DNA from: Clostridium mediterraneense
GTDB lineage: Bacteria; Bacillota; Clostridia; Clostridiales; Clostridiaceae
Length of the DNA: 64,000 nt
Assembly: GCF_900091705.1 (NCBI RefSeq)
Contig: NZ_LT594785.1
Coordinates: forward strand, 1,933,830 to 1,997,829
Direction of reading: 5' to 3'
Part shown: one piece after another, positions 53,969 to 63,987 of the stretch
Layout of the letters: each line of letters starts with the position of its first letter
How positions within the stretch are numbered: position 1 is the stretch's first letter
Made by a program: the position numbers and the translations under genes
The notes under the pieces: generated by a model
Databases searched by the model: none
Seen by the model: only the letters and a program-made list of their open reading frames with translations
What the model was told of the DNA's origin: nothing

Positions 53969-54931
53969 CTATTTATTATGGAATAATCCAGCTCCTTCTA
54001 TAATTTGCTGCTCTTTAAATAAGCTTGAAACAGCTTCATTATAATCAATTAGCTTTTGTGCTTTCTTTATTTTTTTAGCATATTGTTTATTATCTGAGAA
54101 CATATAAATCATATATCCCCATAACTCTTTCATTCTAAACATTGCATTTCTTTCTTCATTAAATACTTCTATATAATTATTTAAGATCTCATCATGAAAA
54201 TCTTTTAATACCTTTTTATCTAAAGAAACATTATTTTTAATTTCATTCATTAATCCTGGATTAGCTAGTAAACCTCTTCCGATCATTATTTTATCTACTT
54301 CTGGGAAAGTTTCTACTAACTTATTATGGTCCTCTACTGTAAAAATATCACCATTATAACATATTGGATTAGTACTTAATGATAAAGCATCTTTAAACAC
54401 ATCTAAATTAGGTTTACCCCCATAAAAATCTTGTCTAGTTCTAGGATGAATAATTAATTCTTCTAAAGGATATTTGTTATAAATCTTTATTAATTCATAA
54501 AATTCTTCTGGACTATCCTTTCCTATTCTAGTTTTTATAGAAATTTTCATATCATCCATCTTATATATTTCATCTAAAAACCTATCAAGTTCTTCTCTTT
54601 TTGCTAAAAATCCTGAGCCTTTAAACTTTGAAACAACAGTTCCAGCAGGACAACCTAAATTTAAATTAACCTCATTATACCCTAATTGTTGTAACTTCTT
54701 AGTAAGAGTAATAAATCCTTCTGAATCATTAGTAAGTATTTGAGGTACTATATTTAAACCTTCATTATTTTCAGGTAAAATATCTCTTAATTCTTTAGTC
54801 TTAAGACTTCTACTGTTATTTGGAACAATAAAAGGTGTAAAGTATTTATCAATATTATTGAAAAACTTCTCATAAGCATTTCTATATATATATCCTGTGA
54901 TTCCTTCCATTGGTGCTAAGTAATATTTCAT
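53969..54931 (-). CDS. tRNA-dihydrouridine synthase
   Basis: 320-aa FMN enzyme that reduces uridine to dihydrouridine in tRNA. N-terminal YYLAPMEGITGYIYR (FMN phosphate region), catalytic C94 in NLNLGCPAGTVVSKFKGSGFL, 'ISIKTRIG', 'IIHPRTRQDFY' and 'MIGRGLLANPG' are all standard Dus motifs. Single gene. Confidence 0.92.
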   Translation of the reverse strand: MKYYLAPMEGITGYIYRNAYEKFFNNIDKYFTPFIVPNNSRSLKTKELRDILPENNEGLNIVPQILTNDSEGFITLTKKLQQLGYNEVNLNLGCPAGTVVSKFKGSGFLAKREELDRFLDEIYKMDDMKISIKTRIGKDSPEEFYELIKIYNKYPLEELIIHPRTRQDFYGGKPNLDVFKDALSLSTNPICYNGDIFTVEDHNKLVETFPEVDKIMIGRGLLANPGLMNEIKNNVSLDKKVLKDFHDEILNNYIEVFNEERNAMFRMKELWGYMIYMFSDNKQYAKKIKKAQKLIDYNEAVSSLFKEQQIIEGAGLFHNK

Positions 54932-55065
54932 CTGATAACTCCTTTATAAATATTCTAAAAAATATTATATCAGCCTTCTTTTTTCTTATCTACTTTATTA
55001 AATATTCTAAACAAATAAAATCCCCCTTAAATTAAATAATATAATTTAAGAGGGATTCTTATTTA

Positions 55066-58000
55066 TTATCTTACATCAAACATATATAATGATTGAGTTA
55101 GGAAATTATCTTTTTCGTCTTCATATATTAAATATATACTATAAAAACCTTTATTTAGGTTTGAAATATCAAAAGAAATAACTCCATTTTCATCTATTAA
55201 TTCATCTAAACTTAAATCAACAGATTCATTACCTACATTTTTTGTTATAATTATATCTTTTACTTTTAACTTCTCAGCATTTCTATTTAATACCTTATAA
55301 TCTAAAGTTATTTTATTATCTTTTGCATAAAGCATACCCTCTGTTATTATTTGAGGATTAGCATTTAAGCTCTCAAGTTTTTTGAGATTCTTGAGTGGTG
55401 ATAAATCTTTTATTTCATTATATGAAACATCTAATGATTCTAAGTTTTTAGCATATTCTAAACCTTCTAAACTTGAAATCCATTTATCTGGAGATGATAA
55501 CTTTATTAATTTATGCATATCACCTATAGTTATATCATCACTTGATAAATTAAGCTCTTTCTTTATGCTATCTTTAAGATATTCATCTTTAATAGATATA
55601 ACTTGATTTAAGTCTATACTTTCTTCTAAATTAGAAATTGCTTGATTTAATTCTGTAACCATAGAATTTATATCATCTTGACTACTTATTTTATCTTCTA
55701 ACATAGTTATAGCTTTATTTAAAGCTTCTTTAAATATATTAAATGTTTCTTCAGTATATACATCTTCCTTATAACCCTTAGCTTTTTCTACTAATGCTTC
55801 TAGTTCTTCATAATTTCCTTGTATATCATTTACAAAATAAAGTTTAGTATCTCCCCATGTAGCATGATCTGAACCAATTCCATTTCCACCATCAGTTACT
55901 ACAAGTTTTAATTCTTTAGCATCAGATATATCAACTTCTACATATTTTTGAGACTCTCTAGAATTCATTACCCCACTATCAAATTTCTTTTCTCCATCTA
56001 CATATACTTCAAATTTAATACTTCCTACTGAACCAAACATTTGTCTATCCACACCTACATAAGAACTAAAATATGCATAGTCTTTATCAGTTAGGTCATA
56101 TATTATTGTAGAAGTGGCATGAGTACCTATTCCTCGATCATAATAAATAACTTCCCTATTCTCATCTGTTAATGCAAGTTTATTATCACTTACTGATTTA
56201 TCCTTATTTACAGTTTTCCAGCCTGAATTTGCAGATTTCCAATCATAATCTGTTAAATACTTATGGTCATTCATATCAACCACTGATATAGTTCTAGTTT
56301 TAACTACTTCATTCCCATCACTATCAGTTACTTTATAAGTTACAGTATATTTTCCTGTCTTATTAAAGTTTACTTTTCCACTTACTTCAACTTTAGAAGT
56401 TATATCTCCATCTTCATTATCTGTTGCACTATATTGACCATTTAAATCTATTTCTTCTCCAACTTTAACTGATACTGACTTCGGTATATTTAATGTTGGG
56501 AACTTAGTCATTATAATTTTTTCAGCCATCTTTAAATCTTCCTCAAATAAACTAGCTGCCGGATGTTCTTTTACTTCTTCTCTTAGAACCTGTACTTTTT
56601 CTAAGGTATTATATCTTTCACTAACTTCAGTTTTAGTATTATCAGTAAATAATTCTTTACTTATCTTATTTGCTAAAACATCTTCTTTATAGAATGACAT
56701 TTCACCTATACTTGCCCAATCTTGATTAGCCTCTATAAATTTAAACTTAACTCTTTTTGCACTTGTTTTAGCTATGTTAAATTCAACAACATCATTAACA
56801 CTTCCACTATACTCACCAATACCAGCTAATATAAAATCATCGCCCTTAGCTTCTATTGAAGTATAAATCTCAAACTTTTTAGCAAACCCTTTTCCACCAT
56901 TTCTAGCTGCAAAAGCCATTTTGCTTATTTCAGTTATTTCTCCTAAATCAAATATAACTTCATTTTTAAATGAAGTAGTATTTTGTTTTCCTGTTTCCCA
57001 GTGAGTATTGCGATTATTATCTATAGTATATTCTAGTTTTGTATGTGGATAGTTTCCTCCATTATTAGTTACTGAGACTACTGGTATCTTAAATTGCTCA
57101 TTATATTCATTTAACTTATCAAATTGTCCATATTTTGATTTAATTACATTTAAATCTTCATATACTGTAATATAAGATTTCTTTTCTACGCTATTATTAT
57201 CACTATCAGTTACTTTATATACAACTTCAAATCTTCCAAGCTTACCTTCTTCATATGAATTTGATATTATTTGAATATTAGGAGTTAAATCTCCATCTTC
57301 TGCATCTATTGCACCAATACCTTCATTAAAGTCTATAGCTTCACCAATTTTATAAACCTTATCACTAGTAATTATCCTAGGCTTTGCATTACTTGTAATT
57401 AATTTAGGGTTAGCTATTACTCCATGATCTGAAGTATTTCCATTTTCAGCATTATCTACTTCTATTACTAATTCCTTAACACCTGAAACTGGAACATCTA
57501 TTTGTACTAAGCCATCTGCATATTTTAAAACTGAAGTTGTAGTCAAAATTTCTCCATCAGCAATAATATTGAATTTTATACTAGAATTATTCTGGGCTTG
57601 TATTCCTGCATCTACACCAACTTGTGCTATGAATCTATCATACTCTTTACCTTCTAGAGAATATACTATCTTACCGTTAGCATGTATACCTAAACCTTTA
57701 TCAAAGTCTTTAATAGCTCCATTAACTTTTCCTTTAATATTAGTATTTTTTCTTGGAGTTCCCCATTGTGTTTCAGCAGACTCCCATTCAAAATCTGATA
57801 GATAATCATAATCACTTACAACCTCAACTTTAAGATTTTCTTCTCTTGTATCACCCTCATCAGTTATTTGATAAACTATTTCATATAAACCCTTTTTAGA
57901 TGTATCAACATTGTTTTTAAGCACTTTGATTTTATTACTTATATCAGTTCCTTCATATTTATAAGCTTTTACATAGTCTAGAGGATTAAATTTTTCATTA

Positions 58001-61000
58001 AGTCTTAAAACAACAAGCTCTTCTACACTAAGAGTTGGAGCATATAAATTAAAATTATAAGGCTCAGCAGCATTTAATTCATTATCATAAGCTACTACAG
58101 TATACTTATGATTTTCTCCTATAACAGCTGTTTTATCTGTAAAGCTATTTATTGATGTAAATCCTATTGCCTTACCATCCCTAAATACTTCATATCCTAT
58201 AATATTATTTTTATTTACTTTATCTATTGAAAAATTAAGTACTACTTCATTATTATTTGATATTTTAGCACTTGCTTCATACTTAACATCATCTGTAAAT
58301 ACTCCACCTTTATTTAAATACATCTTATCATTTGCATACCATAATTTCTTAGATGGTTTAGAATATTTAGCTGTATAAGTTTTAGTTTCATCTAATACAT
58401 TCATTCCATGTCTTTCAAAATGTTCAGCTAAATCTAATTTAAATACATCTGATGCTACCATAACCCATGCATTATGTTTATTTTCCCAACTTCCTCCACC
58501 TATATTTCTACTTCTAAATTCTTGTTCAAATCTTGGCCAAAATGTTTCATCATATAATTGTAATTGCCATAATGGAGCTATATGAGATAGTAAACTTTTA
58601 TCATTTTCAGGATAATATTCATTATTAGAATAATCTTCTAAAGCCACCTTTGGTAATATATTTTTTTCCCATAAGTTTTGCTTAGTTATTTTAGATGCTT
58701 GACCTTTTAATTTTTCAAAGTGAAGAGGAAGTATATTATTTGTTACTTCTCCTATAGTTCTATTATTAGTATCAAAATTATGTCCCATCTCATGCATAAA
58801 GCCCCAACCTGTATTTACATCTAATGCTCCACCTTGTTCTGCTTTATTAAATCCTGTTATTCCATTTCCAGCATTCATAAAGCCTCCATTATCTAGCCAT
58901 TTAACCATAGTTATATATCTAAAATTAAAATCTGAATTAACTTCACTTGAATTATCAAAGCCCCAAAATCTCATAGTTTCTTTAATTACTTCATCACTTT
59001 TTTTTGCAGTTTCACTTGGTAGTTTATTATTACTCTTAAACCAATCTAAAGCATACGTTGCCTTTACATTAACTAATGTTTTATCACTAAATACATCAAA
59101 TACATCTGGTAAATTAGAATCTTGCTCTAATAACTTTACATAGTCTTCAAGATTTTTCATAACCTCTTCATCTGTATGAACCCCTTTTATATAATGAGGA
59201 TATTTTATAGCTCCCTCTATTCTAATTTTAGGTTTTCTTCCTTGTTCTTCAACTGTATATGGATTGCTCGTATAAAATACTCCAGCCTTTGAAGTTCCTG
59301 GTCTTAGTTCTGAACTTGATACTTCAGGAACCTTTATTACATTTTTACCCTTACTTAGATTTATAACTACTTGTCCATTATGTTGACTATCCATTTGCTT
59401 AAATATTAATTGTGGTGTTGGTTTTCCATCTTCTACATCAACATAAACATTTATTATTTCTCCAGATTTTGCAGCATAACCTGTTGGTTGCCAGTCTTGA
59501 AAATTCCATACCTTTCTTTTTTGAGATTCTTTAATAGAATTTCCCCTACTCTCTAACTCTATAACAGAAGATTCTGCTTTTCCTGGCTCATTTATAATAT
59601 CTTTAGCTAAATTTATTATAGTCATAAATTCATTTTCTAATGGATGCTTTTTAACTTCATCTTCTAATAGCTTTATTTTTTCAATAGTATTAAACTCTTC
59701 ACTAACAACACTCATAGTATTATCTTTAAATAATCTATCAATCTTTTCTGCTGTTTTATCTTGAGTATATAATTCAAACTCTGCTGCACAGGCCCAATTT
59801 TCATATCCCTTTTTAAATACAAATTTAACTCTCTTAAATTCTGTAGGGTTAAATCTAATTTCTACAGAATCTTGAGTTGTTTTTGATGATCCACTTGATA
59901 CTAATTCAAAAGTATCACCTTTAGTAGTTCTTGATGCATATATATCAAATTGCTCTGCAAATCCTCTATTAGTTCCACGAGGTGCAGTATATACTATTCT
60001 ATTTAAAGTTGTTAATTTATTTAATTCTATTACTACTTCATTAGTAAAGCTTGAACTATTTTGCTTTCCTGAATGCCACTTTGTATTTATATCTCCATCC
60101 ATAGCCTTAGTTATAGCTTCACTTGCATATTGTCCACCATTTGTAGTTATTGATTTTAAATTGCTCATTGGTACTTTATAAATAGAATCATATTCCTTAA
60201 GTACTTCATTACTCATACCTCTAAATTTAGATACCTTAGCATCAGTATATACAACTTCTTTATTTTCAACTATTAATCTTGCATTATCTATATCTTCTTT
60301 AAAATCTCTATATAAAGGATGACTTTTTACTTCTTCCTCTAAAGCATTTATCTTTTCTTGACTATTAAATTCTTCACTAACTTTACTTTTTGTACTATCA
60401 GTAAATAAAGTCTCCATCTTATCTCTTAATTTATCTTCTTTATAAAACATAAATTCTGATGTTGAAGCCCAATCCTGATCAGCTTTTTTGAACTTAAATT
60501 TTATTCTTTTAAACTTGGTATTATTAAATTTAATTTCTACTATATCACCAGTAGAACCTGTATATTCACCACTTCCAACTAATCTAAAATCATCATCGTT
60601 ATCTGTAAGTGAGGCATATATTTCAACCTCTTTAGCAAAACCTTTCCCCTTAGCTGATGATTGTCTCGCAGCATATATAACCCTATTTAAAGTCGTTTCT
60701 TTTTTAAACTTAACTATTACTTCATTTGTAAATTCAGAATTATTGGGTTTTCCTGTTTCCCAATGTGTACTGAAATCTCCATCTATAGATTTATCAATAG
60801 TTGAACTAAAATACTTACCACCATTGTTAGTTATTGATTCAATATTTGAGTTATCCATTTTGAATATCTCATTATAAACACTCATATTGCTATTACCTAA
60901 CAAATCAAATTTGCTTATACTTGCTTTAGTAGACGTAGCCTCCACCTTTGAACTTATATTTTTTGATGTTTCATCAGCTAAACCCTTTATCGCTGGTGAT

Positions 61001-61056
61001 GTGAAATTAGTAATTAGTGCTGTTACCATTAAGGCAACAATTTTTCTTGTTTTCAT
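55066..61056 (-). CDS. Secreted multidomain M60 (Zmp-like) metallopeptidase, 1996 aa
   Basis: Secreted mucin/O-glycopeptide zinc peptidase like the C. perfringens Zmp group. Signal peptide (~1-30); CBM32/F5-8C modules near 50-190, 275-420 and 1310-1450; M60 domain (~480-900) with HEMGH at 755-759 and E770; Ig/Fn3-like part; NPCBM modules at ~1080-1215 and ~1595-1725; DUF5011-like Ig domains before and between; a FIVAR helical domain (~1740-1800); a short leucine-rich repeat (~1850-1890); a C-terminal beta domain. No LPXTG, so binding to wall or host is non-covalent. ATG at 61056 follows GGGGGG; the frame to 61158 runs through the leader terminator and is rejected. Transcription is behind a c-di-GMP riboswitch. 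Confidence 0.92.
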   Translation of the reverse strand: MKTRKIVALMVTALITNFTSPAIKGLADETSKNISSKVEATSTKASISKFDLLGNSNMSVYNEIFKMDNSNIESITNNGGKYFSSTIDKSIDGDFSTHWETGKPNNSEFTNEVIVKFKKETTLNRVIYAARQSSAKGKGFAKEVEIYASLTDNDDDFRLVGSGEYTGSTGDIVEIKFNNTKFKRIKFKFKKADQDWASTSEFMFYKEDKLRDKMETLFTDSTKSKVSEEFNSQEKINALEEEVKSHPLYRDFKEDIDNARLIVENKEVVYTDAKVSKFRGMSNEVLKEYDSIYKVPMSNLKSITTNGGQYASEAITKAMDGDINTKWHSGKQNSSSFTNEVVIELNKLTTLNRIVYTAPRGTNRGFAEQFDIYASRTTKGDTFELVSSGSSKTTQDSVEIRFNPTEFKRVKFVFKKGYENWACAAEFELYTQDKTAEKIDRLFKDNTMSVVSEEFNTIEKIKLLEDEVKKHPLENEFMTIINLAKDIINEPGKAESSVIELESRGNSIKESQKRKVWNFQDWQPTGYAAKSGEIINVYVDVEDGKPTPQLIFKQMDSQHNGQVVINLSKGKNVIKVPEVSSSELRPGTSKAGVFYTSNPYTVEEQGRKPKIRIEGAIKYPHYIKGVHTDEEVMKNLEDYVKLLEQDSNLPDVFDVFSDKTLVNVKATYALDWFKSNNKLPSETAKKSDEVIKETMRFWGFDNSSEVNSDFNFRYITMVKWLDNGGFMNAGNGITGFNKAEQGGALDVNTGWGFMHEMGHNFDTNNRTIGEVTNNILPLHFEKLKGQASKITKQNLWEKNILPKVALEDYSNNEYYPENDKSLLSHIAPLWQLQLYDETFWPRFEQEFRSRNIGGGSWENKHNAWVMVASDVFKLDLAEHFERHGMNVLDETKTYTAKYSKPSKKLWYANDKMYLNKGGVFTDDVKYEASAKISNNNEVVLNFSIDKVNKNNIIGYEVFRDGKAIGFTSINSFTDKTAVIGENHKYTVVAYDNELNAAEPYNFNLYAPTLSVEELVVLRLNEKFNPLDYVKAYKYEGTDISNKIKVLKNNVDTSKKGLYEIVYQITDEGDTREENLKVEVVSDYDYLSDFEWESAETQWGTPRKNTNIKGKVNGAIKDFDKGLGIHANGKIVYSLEGKEYDRFIAQVGVDAGIQAQNNSSIKFNIIADGEILTTTSVLKYADGLVQIDVPVSGVKELVIEVDNAENGNTSDHGVIANPKLITSNAKPRIITSDKVYKIGEAIDFNEGIGAIDAEDGDLTPNIQIISNSYEEGKLGRFEVVYKVTDSDNNSVEKKSYITVYEDLNVIKSKYGQFDKLNEYNEQFKIPVVSVTNNGGNYPHTKLEYTIDNNRNTHWETGKQNTTSFKNEVIFDLGEITEISKMAFAARNGGKGFAKKFEIYTSIEAKGDDFILAGIGEYSGSVNDVVEFNIAKTSAKRVKFKFIEANQDWASIGEMSFYKEDVLANKISKELFTDNTKTEVSERYNTLEKVQVLREEVKEHPAASLFEEDLKMAEKIIMTKFPTLNIPKSVSVKVGEEIDLNGQYSATDNEDGDITSKVEVSGKVNFNKTGKYTVTYKVTDSDGNEVVKTRTISVVDMNDHKYLTDYDWKSANSGWKTVNKDKSVSDNKLALTDENREVIYYDRGIGTHATSTIIYDLTDKDYAYFSSYVGVDRQMFGSVGSIKFEVYVDGEKKFDSGVMNSRESQKYVEVDISDAKELKLVVTDGGNGIGSDHATWGDTKLYFVNDIQGNYEELEALVEKAKGYKEDVYTEETFNIFKEALNKAITMLEDKISSQDDINSMVTELNQAISNLEESIDLNQVISIKDEYLKDSIKKELNLSSDDITIGDMHKLIKLSSPDKWISSLEGLEYAKNLESLDVSYNEIKDLSPLKNLKKLESLNANPQIITEGMLYAKDNKITLDYKVLNRNAEKLKVKDIIITKNVGNESVDLSLDELIDENGVISFDISNLNKGFYSIYLIYEDEKDNFLTQSLYMFDVR

Positions 61057-61094
61057 TTTTACCCCCCTGATTATTAATACCCTCAGAAGCACAT

Positions 61095-61124
61095 TAAAAA
61101 AAGCTACTCCAAAAGAGTAGCTTT
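61095..61124 (-). terminator. Leader terminator (expression platform) of the M60 gene
   Basis: AAAGCTACTC / GAGTAGCTTT stem with a 5-nt loop, followed by TTTTTTT on the minus strand. It lies between the c-di-GMP aptamer and the M60 start codon, so it can only act as a regulated leader terminator. GAGTA just after the aptamer (61205-61209) could pair with the terminator's TACTC arm as an antiterminator. Confidence 0.8.
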
Positions 61125-61212
61125 GTAGTATCCTTAAAAATAGATTTTTGCACAACAAATAAATGCATCAATACTAATTAAGTTAAAAAACAAAAAGTAT
61201 AATGTACTCTTT

Positions 61213-61284
61213 GGCAACTGGCTGACATAGTTTTAAACCTTAGTCCCTATAGCTTTGCGTCTTTAAGTTTCCCTAAATTTGCCT
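61213..61284 (-). ncRNA. Cyclic di-GMP-I (GEMM-I) riboswitch aptamer
   Basis: Read on the minus strand: closing stem GGCAA / TTGCC (P1), a GAAA-capped hairpin TTTAGGGAAACTTAAA, the conserved GACGCAAAGC core, then TATAGGGACTAAGG (tetraloop receptor side), and the second hairpin ending TATGTCAGCCAG. Order and core agree with clostridial c-di-GMP-I aptamers. It controls the M60 gene 157 bp downstream through the leader terminator. Whether c-di-GMP switches it on or off cannot be read by eye. Confidence 0.88.
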
Positions 61285-61301
61285 ATTATATTATATTTAG
61301 G

Positions 61302-61330
61302 ATTTTATCATTATTTCATCCAGTTTTCAA
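61302..61330 (-). promoter_or_regulatory. Promoter of the riboswitch-M60 transcript
   Basis: Minus strand: -35 TTGAAA (61325-61330), 17-bp spacer, -10 TAAAAT (61302-61307). Start near 61295 puts the aptamer about 11 nt into the transcript. Confidence 0.75.
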
Positions 61331-61435
61331 CAACTTTTATTAAAATTATACTATTTTTTCAAAAAAAGTATTTAAATTAAGTTAAATATAGAACTAATCT
61401 ATTAATATAAACTAACTATTATAGTTAAAATAAAA

Positions 61436-61476
61436 AAATACCTATAGAATTTTTAAAATTAAATTCTATAGGTATT
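61436..61476. terminator. Terminator of the small gene upstream of the riboswitch (bidirectional)
   Basis: AAATACCTATAGAATTT / AAATTCTATAGGTATTT, a perfect 17-bp stem with a 7-nt loop; T runs on both strands. It isolates the riboswitch transcript from the gene at 61627-61962. Confidence 0.85.
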
Positions 61477-61626
61477 TCTTTTTTTGCTCAAATAGTAACA
61501 TATTTGAAACTTTTTAATATTACTATTTAAACTTATCTACTTAATAAAACTTGAATCCTTCTTATACTAAATCTAAATTTATATAGATAATAAGAACTGA
61601 TATATTCATATTAGATAAATTAAAAT

Positions 61627-61962
61627 TTATATTCCAAAATGAATTATATATTTATTATTTTCTTTAGCTTTGTTAAATAAAGAAATTAGATGAGTATATT
61701 CCACTTTATCTTGAAGTAATAAAATATTTATAAACTTATCAATTGATTTAGAAGGTATTAATGTAATCCCATGATATGCAAGACCTTTAGCTGGCTTTTG
61801 CAATGTATGCCAATAGCACTCTATGCTTTGTAAATCTATTAAAATTGATTTAATAAAAATATCATCAATTACAATACAATTGTATTTCTTGGGTTCATAT
61901 GTATTAAACCATTCTTTACTCATAGGTTCTTTTTGCATAATTCCAAACTCATGCTTTGGCAT
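61627..61962 (-). CDS. Hypothetical protein
   Basis: 111 aa, soluble, no signal. Starts MPKHEFGIMQKEP and contains 'YEPKKYNCIVIDDIFI' and 'LAYHGITLIPSKSI'; ends in a charged helix. I do not recognise the family, though its even composition and a good Shine-Dalgarno (GAGGTG, 5 nt before ATG) support a real gene. It lies 38 bp downstream of the VOC-family gene and may be co-transcribed with it. Confidence 0.65.
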   Translation of the reverse strand: MPKHEFGIMQKEPMSKEWFNTYEPKKYNCIVIDDIFIKSILIDLQSIECYWHTLQKPAKGLAYHGITLIPSKSIDKFINILLLQDKVEYTHLISLFNKAKENNKYIIHFGI

Positions 61963-62000
61963 ACTATCACCTCACTAAAATTAAAATCTTACTATTAATT

Positions 62001-62408
62001 CTATTTAATATCAGTATCTCTCATCTCTATTTCAGTTCCCTCTGGAGCTTTTATCTTAAATAAACTTTCTCCAAGTACTTCATAAACAACTTGACCATTT
62101 TTTAATTTAAAATCATTATATCCTAAAGATTTAATTCTCTCATACTCTTCTTTCACATTATCAACCATAAATGCCATATGAACAGGTCCAGCATTTAAAG
62201 AACTCCATTTATTAAATTTATCACCTTTTTTAGGTGTTTGAAGTTCTATCATAAAATCACCAAGCTTTAACCATGTGTTAAAATCTCTTCCGTGGAAATT
62301 AGCAGTTTCACTAACTATTTCAAAACCTAGGATTCTTGTATAGAAATCTAATGATTCTTTATATTTCTCTGTTTGTATGCATATATGATGTATCATTTGT
62401 ATACTCAT
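62001..62408 (-). CDS. VOC-family (glyoxalase/bleomycin-resistance) protein
   Basis: 135 aa with the paired beta-alpha-beta-beta-beta pattern of the vicinal oxygen chelate fold. Candidate metal ligands: H7 or H8 (QMIHHICIQT), the E of 'MIELQTP', the H in 'GPVHMAFMVD' and the E of 'GTEIEMRD'. May be a lyase, isomerase or binding protein; substrate unknown. AAAGGAG precedes the ATG. Confidence 0.82.
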   Translation of the reverse strand: MSIQMIHHICIQTEKYKESLDFYTRILGFEIVSETANFHGRDFNTWLKLGDFMIELQTPKKGDKFNKWSSLNAGPVHMAFMVDNVKEEYERIKSLGYNDFKLKNGQVVYEVLGESLFKIKAPEGTEIEMRDTDIK

Positions 62409-62560
62409 AATTCTTTCTCCTTTAATGTTTATTAGTTAATAATTATATCTATTTTAAATTATCTTCTCAATATATTATTAAAACTTCTTAATATATATCT
62501 TTTCTTAAATTACGTTGACATAGAAAAATATTACTGGCTTATTTTTAAACTTAAGTTAAT

Positions 62561-63232
62561 TTATTCTTCTATTAATTTTAAAATATCTTTTGGCTCATAA
62601 AAAATATAGTTTGCTTCTATACCCTCTATATCTGCTGCTCCCCATACTGCTAATCCAAAATCCATGCCTGCTGCTTTAGTTGCTTTATAATCTGAATAGG
62701 TATCTCCTATATAGATAGCTTCTTTAGGCTTAACTCCTAAAATTTCAGCTACTTTCAATAATGGTTCAGGATGTGGTTTATGATTTTGTGTATCTTCTGC
62801 AAGTACTACAGCCTTCATATAATTTTGTAATCCTGTTTTTAAGAAGTCTATTTCATATTGCTTTTTCATTTTTGAACTAGAGATTGCACATAATACATTA
62901 TTTTCATCTAATACCCTAATAACTTGATGAAATCCTTCATATAGCTTTGCTCCTTCTTCATATTCATTAACATACCTTACCCATTTAGGATAACTAGCTT
63001 CAATATCCTTAAATCCTAGCAATTCTAAAGTTTTCTTTCCTGTATAGGCTCTATATTTTAATAAATCTTCATATTCTATAAATTTTCCAAGTTCTTCTTT
63101 TATAAGTCTTTGTAATGGTATTAAATTCATCTTTTCTGTATCTAGCATTGTTCCGTCTAAATCAAATATTATGCATTTATAATTCTTCAACTTCTTCACT
63201 CCAATCTTATTATATAACTTTGTTTTTATCAT
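62561..63232 (-). CDS. HAD-family phosphatase (beta-phosphoglucomutase/PGP-like)
   Basis: 223 aa. HAD motif I FDLDGTMLDTE, helical cap, 'CAISSSKMKKQ' (motif II), 'HKPHPEPLLK' (Lys of motif III) and 'YIGDTYSDYKA' (motif IV). The ATG overlaps the last base of the nitroreductase stop (TAATG), supporting coupling. A TTG at 63190 behind GGAG is an alternative start, giving a 209-aa protein with the motif closer to the N-terminus as is usual. Confidence 0.85.
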   Translation of the reverse strand: MIKTKLYNKIGVKKLKNYKCIIFDLDGTMLDTEKMNLIPLQRLIKEELGKFIEYEDLLKYRAYTGKKTLELLGFKDIEASYPKWVRYVNEYEEGAKLYEGFHQVIRVLDENNVLCAISSSKMKKQYEIDFLKTGLQNYMKAVVLAEDTQNHKPHPEPLLKVAEILGVKPKEAIYIGDTYSDYKATKAAGMDFGLAVWGAADIEGIEANYIFYEPKDILKLIEE

Positions 63233-63987
63233 TAATTATTATTAAGTAGATTGTATGTTGCAACTAGTATTAAATCTGATTTTTCTTCTTCCTTAGTTAG
63301 ATATCTTTCAAAAGAAATATTATTATATATAAAAGTTAATTCTAAAAAATATAAAAATATTCCCATATCAATTGAATTATAAAATGGTACTTTATCTTTA
63401 GGCATAATAGATTTAATATTAGTTGTTCTATATATTTTCAATTTATTCTCTTCACAAACAACTCTCCAAGGTTGTGTATTACAAGCACTTGGAGCATATT
63501 TTACAATCTCTGCTATACCCTCTAATCCTGAAACATCTGTCCAAATCTCATTTATATCTTTTCTCCTACATTTTTTATAATCTTTTCTAAAATCTTTAGC
63601 TTCACTTTTACCTATAGCCATCATAATCACAAATTTTAGATTTTTATATTCTGATTCTTGAGTTTTTCCCATTCCATACCAGCATACACCAATATCTTTA
63701 GAGGCAAGATATAAATCTAACTGTTCAAACATATATCCAATATTTAATAAAAAACTATCTTTTTCTTCACTATAAATAAGTAAACAATACTCTCCACGTT
63801 TACAAGTAGTTTCTTCTCTTTTTACAATTCTATATTTAACATCTATGTTATCTATAAGTGGTATTAAAGTTTTTATTTTTTCATTAATATCACTTAATTC
63901 ACTAACAGATAGTTTAAGTTCTTGATTAAATCTCCTAAATGACTTTCTTTTAAAAATCATTTTATATTGCTCTTTATCTATTACCAT
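63232..63987 (-). CDS. Nitroreductase-family protein (TM1586-like)
   Basis: 251 aa. Two-lobed FMN-binding nitroreductase of the putative TM1586 group: 'FKRKSFRRF' near the N-terminus and 'YAPSACNTQPWRVV' in the second half, the typical FMN-binding segment, plus 'LYLASKDIGVCWYGMG'. Substrate unknown. AGGAG occupies the last five bases of the window, 8 nt before the ATG, so the gene is complete; its promoter may lie outside. Confidence 0.82.
   Translation of the reverse strand: MVIDKEQYKMIFKRKSFRRFNQELKLSVSELSDINEKIKTLIPLIDNIDVKYRIVKREETTCKRGEYCLLIYSEEKDSFLLNIGYMFEQLDLYLASKDIGVCWYGMGKTQESEYKNLKFVIMMAIGKSEAKDFRKDYKKCRRKDINEIWTDVSGLEGIAEIVKYAPSACNTQPWRVVCEENKLKIYRTTNIKSIMPKDKVPFYNSIDMGIFLYFLELTFIYNNISFERYLTKEEEKSDLILVATYNLLNNN

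Noticed and set aside
57569-57805. Plus-strand frames inside the second M60 gene (also at 60488-61120)
   Set aside because: They lie antisense to a clearly coding, domain-rich frame and lack Shine-Dalgarno sequences.
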